From NCBI RefSeq assembly GCF_005048855.1, contig NZ_SUME01000012.1, positions 62,001-126,000 of the forward strand: a DNA stretch of 64,000 nucleotides, given 5' to 3'. Shown here piece by piece: positions 60,804 through 64,000 of this stretch. Source of the stretch: Sphingobacterium olei (GTDB taxonomy: Bacteria; Bacteroidota; Bacteroidia; Sphingobacteriales; Sphingobacteriaceae). The notes under the pieces were generated by a model. The model was not told the DNA's origin. It saw only the letters and a list, made by a program, of their open reading frames with translations, and did no database searches. The first letter of the stretch is position 1. Every line of letters begins with the position of its first letter. A program made the position numbers and the translations under genes.

Positions 60804-61009
60804 CTTAAAATACTATCGTTAACAATTCATTAACAGCTATTCTGATTTTTCATAATTATTTTAGCTAATACCTTTTAGTTATTATTGAGCCAAAATGAGA
60901 GGCCGCTTTTTAAAATACGGAAGTTTTAAAAATATTTATTAGTTAACCTAAATATACATAAGAAATCTACCAATACACAAGACGATAAGTTAAGTATATA
61001 AATAAAAAA

Positions 61010-63337
61010 ATGAAAAAGAACACAATTAAAAACTTGCTTTGTGTAGTTATAGGGTTTGGGACGTTAGTTCCAAGCCCTATACTAGCACAAAAGCTGAATG
61101 GAAAACCTGTCGATCCAGTCGATTTGGTCAATCCGCTCATGGGTACCGAATCTAAACCATCCCTATCCAATGGAAATACTTATCCTGCTGTTGGTCTTCC
61201 TTGGGGAATGAATATGTGGACTCCACAAACCGGCAAAAATGGTGATGGATGGCAATATACGTATGCTTCGGACAAAATCCGTGGGTTAAAACAAACTCAT
61301 CAACCATCTCCTTGGATGAATGACTATGGTCAGTTTTCGTTGATGCCCGTAACAGGAAAAGGGGCATTTGATCAAGACGAGCGTGCGAGCTGGTTTTCCC
61401 ACAAAGCTGAAAAATCAACACCATATTATTATTCTGTTTATTTAGCGGATCATGATGTCACAGCAGAGGTAACGCCAACAGAGCGAGCAGCTTATTTCAG
61501 GTTTACTTATAGCCAAACGGATAGTGCGTTTGTGGTACTCGATGCATTTGATAAGGGATCGGAGGTTCAGATCATTCCTGAAAAAAATATGGTAATTGGT
61601 TATTCCTCACGTTATTCCCGAGGTAAGTTGCCGAATTTTAAGAACTACTTTGTTTTGGTGTTTGACCAGCCTTTCGATAATTTTTCGACATGGGAAGACA
61701 AAAATCGGTTTAACAATAAAACAAAATCTCAAAGCAATCATACCGGAGCTATTTTAGGCTTTAAAGTGAAGGGCAAAAATAATCCTATCCATGTGAAAGT
61801 CGCCTCGTCTTTCATCAGTCCAGAGCAGGCTCTCCTGAACTTAAAAGAGATCGGCGATCGTGACTTTGAGGGAGTGAAGAAGGATGGACGAGCTATTTGG
61901 AACGAGAAATTGAGCCAGCTGGCGGTCGAAGGAGATAATATTGATCAGATGCGGACCTTTTACTCCACCCTATATCGCACTTTATTCTTCCCGAATAAAT
62001 TATATGAGATAAACGAAGCAGGTGAAAAAGTACACTATAGCCCCTATAATGGGAAAGTACTGCCAGGTTATTTGTTCGGAGGAACGGGGTTTTGGGATAC
62101 GTTTAGAGCACTATATCCTTTTTTGAACTTAATGTATCCGTCGATTAATGTTGAAATGCAAGAAGGCCTCCGCAATGCCTATTTGGAAGGTGGTTTCCTT
62201 CCAGAATGGAGTAGCCCAGGATTTGCAGATATCATGATCGGAAATAATTCGGCTTCTGTAGTTTCTGATGCTTACATGAAAGGACTCCGTGGCTATGATA
62301 TTGAGACTTTATATGAAGCATTAAAGCACGGTGCAAATAATGAGGGGCCAATGACTGCTGTAGGTCGGAAAGGTGTTCAATATTATAATGACTTAGGATA
62401 CGTTCCTTATGATGTTGGAATTAATGAAAATGCGGCTCGGACGCTTGAGTATGCTTATGATGATTTTACAATTTATCAATTGGCGAAAGCGTTAAAAAAA
62501 CCAAAAGCGGATATTGAATTATATGCCAAACGTGCACAGAATTATCGAAATCTATTTGATCCGTCTACGAATTTAATGAGAGGGAAGAATAAGGATGGAA
62601 ATTTTCAAAGTCCGTTTAATCCGCTAAAGTGGGGCGATGCATTTACTGAGGGCAATAGCTGGCATTATTCATGGAGTGTGTTTCATGATGTACAAGGGCT
62701 CATTGATTTGATGGGAGGGGAGAAAGTCTTTACACACATGTTGGATAGTGTATTTAATCAGAAACCGGATTTTGATGACAGCTATTATGGCGGAACGATT
62801 CATGAAATACGTGAAATGCAAATCGCAGACATGGGACAATACGCACATGGTAACCAGCCTATTCAACATATGATTTACCTTTATAATTACAGTGGCGAGC
62901 CATGGAAAGCCCAATATTGGATCAGACAGGTACTGGACCGGATGTACAAGGCAACACCAGATGGCTATTGTGGGGATGAGGATAACGGACAGACCTCGGC
63001 CTGGTATGTGTTTTCATCTTTAGGCTTCTACCCCGTTTGTCCGGCTACGGATGAATATGTATTGGGTGCGCCATTGTTTCCCAAAGTGACATTAACGTTA
63101 GAAAACGGTAAAACAATTGAAATCACATCTACAAATTCAAGTAATGAAAATGTATATGTAAATGATTTAAAAATTGATGGTAAATCACACGATAAAAATT
63201 GGTTAAGCCATGCTTCCTTGATGAAAGGCGCAAAATTAACTTTTGATATGTCAAAAAATCCGAATAAAACGCGCGGTATTACTAAATCTGCAGTTCCTTA
63301 TTCGATGTCCAATGAATTAAAAAGTGCTAAAAAATAA
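61010..63337 (+). CDS. GH92 family alpha-mannosidase
   Basis: Calcium-dependent exo-alpha-mannosidase of 775 residues with a signal peptide (ending SPILAQK). Conserved blocks are present: GTGFWDTFRALYPFLN, AFTEGNSWHYSW, GNQPIQHMIYLYNYSG and GYCGDEDNGQTSAWYVFS. Aligned by motif with the characterised B. thetaiotaomicron enzyme BT3990 (constant offset of 14), the general acid is Glu547 and the base Asp656/Asp658. The alpha-1,2-specificity residues would be Trp102, His598 and Glu599. An alpha-1,2-mannosidase is therefore predicted. It is followed after 3 nt by a secreted metallopeptidase gene, suggesting glycoprotein breakdown. Confidence 0.9.
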   Translation: MKKNTIKNLLCVVIGFGTLVPSPILAQKLNGKPVDPVDLVNPLMGTESKPSLSNGNTYPAVGLPWGMNMWTPQTGKNGDGWQYTYASDKIRGLKQTHQPSPWMNDYGQFSLMPVTGKGAFDQDERASWFSHKAEKSTPYYYSVYLADHDVTAEVTPTERAAYFRFTYSQTDSAFVVLDAFDKGSEVQIIPEKNMVIGYSSRYSRGKLPNFKNYFVLVFDQPFDNFSTWEDKNRFNNKTKSQSNHTGAILGFKVKGKNNPIHVKVASSFISPEQALLNLKEIGDRDFEGVKKDGRAIWNEKLSQLAVEGDNIDQMRTFYSTLYRTLFFPNKLYEINEAGEKVHYSPYNGKVLPGYLFGGTGFWDTFRALYPFLNLMYPSINVEMQEGLRNAYLEGGFLPEWSSPGFADIMIGNNSASVVSDAYMKGLRGYDIETLYEALKHGANNEGPMTAVGRKGVQYYNDLGYVPYDVGINENAARTLEYAYDDFTIYQLAKALKKPKADIELYAKRAQNYRNLFDPSTNLMRGKNKDGNFQSPFNPLKWGDAFTEGNSWHYSWSVFHDVQGLIDLMGGEKVFTHMLDSVFNQKPDFDDSYYGGTIHEIREMQIADMGQYAHGNQPIQHMIYLYNYSGEPWKAQYWIRQVLDRMYKATPDGYCGDEDNGQTSAWYVFSSLGFYPVCPATDEYVLGAPLFPKVTLTLENGKTIEITSTNSSNENVYVNDLKIDGKSHDKNWLSHASLMKGAKLTFDMSKNPNKTRGITKSAVPYSMSNELKSAKK

Positions 63338-63340
63338 ATT

Positions 63341-64000
63341 ATGAATCGAAATATTTTTATTAAAATTTTAACATTTATTGTCATCATCGGATCTGTTCAT
63401 ACGCTTAAAGCACAGGGATGGGGTGACACACAACAGGATTTGAAAAGTGCGGTAGATGTTGACACCATTACTAAGGGGAAGTTTACATTAGTTTGGATCA
63501 ATAAAGACAAGGATTTCAGTCCGACGCTGAAGCAGGAACTAATCGAAGTTTATTTCTTGAATTATCCAAAGCAAGCAAAGAAATACAACAAGAACACGCG
63601 TAAATCGGTTACATTTGTAATAGATCCTGATTATGATGGCGTAGCTGCAGCAGCAGGGGGAGTGATACGCTACAATCCAGCATGGTTTGTCAAGAATCCA
63701 AGGGATATCGATGTTGTTACACATGAAATAATGCACATCGTTCAAGAATATCCGCATAGAGCAGGTCCTGGTTGGATTACGGAAGGAATTGCCGACTATG
63801 TACGCCATGTGATGGGAGTAGACAATGAAGGGGCAAATTGGAAATTAACGGAATTTAATGAAAAGCATTCATACAAAGATGCTTATCGGATTACTGCACG
63901 TTTTTTTTATTGGATTGAACAAAATTACGATAAGAAGTTAGTGGTTAAATTAGATAAAGCTATGCGCACGAAACAATATACACCTGATTTTTGGAAAAAG
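63341..64000 (+). CDS. Basic secretory protein-type metallopeptidase, 3-prime truncated by the window
   Basis: 220 codons are visible with no stop. There is a signal peptide (MNRNIFIKILTFIVIIGSVH, then TLKAQGWG), then a domain resembling plant basic secretory proteins (PF04450). It has the zinc site HEIMHIVQEYPH (His128, Glu129, His132) and the following WITEGIADYVRH (Glu148, Asp152). The motif is complete, so the protein should be active. It starts 3 nt after GH92, so the two are co-transcribed. The downstream part and any further operon members are outside the window. Confidence 0.82.
   Translation, partial: MNRNIFIKILTFIVIIGSVHTLKAQGWGDTQQDLKSAVDVDTITKGKFTLVWINKDKDFSPTLKQELIEVYFLNYPKQAKKYNKNTRKSVTFVIDPDYDGVAAAAGGVIRYNPAWFVKNPRDIDVVTHEIMHIVQEYPHRAGPGWITEGIADYVRHVMGVDNEGANWKLTEFNEKHSYKDAYRITARFFYWIEQNYDKKLVVKLDKAMRTKQYTPDFWKK

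Noticed and set aside
62853-62862. GNQP instead of the more familiar GNEP motif in GH92, first read as loss of a catalytic Glu
   Set aside because: By spacing to the Asp656-x-Asp658 base, the catalytic acid is Glu547 in the EGNSWHY block, which is intact; the Gln616 position is not the acid.
1-64000. Search for tRNA genes using the T-loop pattern GTTCRANYC
   Set aside because: Occurrences of GTTCGA are inside coding regions and lack an acceptor stem or anticodon arm at the right distance.

Overview
The window reads as a chromosomal segment of a low-GC member of the Bacteroidota, most likely family Sphingobacteriaceae (Sphingobacterium/Pedobacter-like). The evidence is the gene families present (fused HemC-HemD, split transketolase, DUF4835-recN pair, PiT transporter with a long cytoplasmic tail, GH92, ECF sigma with a Spy-like partner). 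Promoters also fit the Bacteroidota form TTTG-N19-23-TAnnTTTG, and Shine-Dalgarno sequences are mostly absent. No rRNA, tRNA, CRISPR array, prophage or insertion sequence was found. The only mobile-looking unit is a small PIN toxin-antitoxin pair.

Layout. 1-6.9 kb: a complete histidine-utilisation operon hutHIUG (histidine to glutamate), then a pirin gene that carries an apparent one-base frameshift. 6.9-13.0 kb (minus strand): a sulfurtransferase, ribosomal protein S1 and a four-gene envelope operon (PASTA protein, mltG, ybgC, yihY-like). 13.5-17.4 kb: ddl, folA, thyA and mtaB. 17.4-25.7 kb (minus): PiT phosphate transporter, SGNH hydrolase, class III aminotransferase, and a translationally coupled ECF-sigma / membrane repeat protein / Spy-like exported protein cassette directly behind a split transketolase. 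26-34.9 kb: pectate-lyase-like protein, M28 lipoprotein peptidase, SprT-like protein, DUF4835-recN, amino-acid permease and an apparently exported methyltransferase. 35.0-41.8 kb (minus): two lipoproteins and the haem operon hemA-hemCD-hemB-hemL. 42.2-45.4 kb: small membrane protein, DUF2027-like protein, class V aminotransferase, aat and rbfA. 45.4-45.8 kb: a gene-free stretch that looks like an independent small RNA gene. 45.8-51.3 kb: S9 peptidase, argH and galM. 51.4-56.3 kb: membrane protein, dgt, PIN toxin-antitoxin and topB. 56.3-64 kb: hydrolase, unknown proteins, a two-component system, a GH92 alpha-mannosidase and the start of a basic-secretory-protein-type metallopeptidase that runs off the window.

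Signals beyond the genes. (1) Seven promoters share an extended core, TCTAAGTTT(G/A). At dgt this core lies in a perfect 11-bp inverted repeat. (2) The 45.4-45.8 kb gap carries a near-ideal promoter and a strong terminator about 180 nt apart with no convincing protein between them. (3) Four convergent gene pairs are separated by one long hairpin that includes a stop codon of one or both genes. (4) A 14-bp operator-like sequence recurs upstream of the toxin-antitoxin pair and about 2 kb away beside galM. (5) The presumed anti-sigma protein contains six copies of a roughly 32-residue VPxxYF repeat. (6) A compact three-way-junction RNA fold can be drawn at 42018-42073. All functional statements rest on reading motifs; no database search was run.
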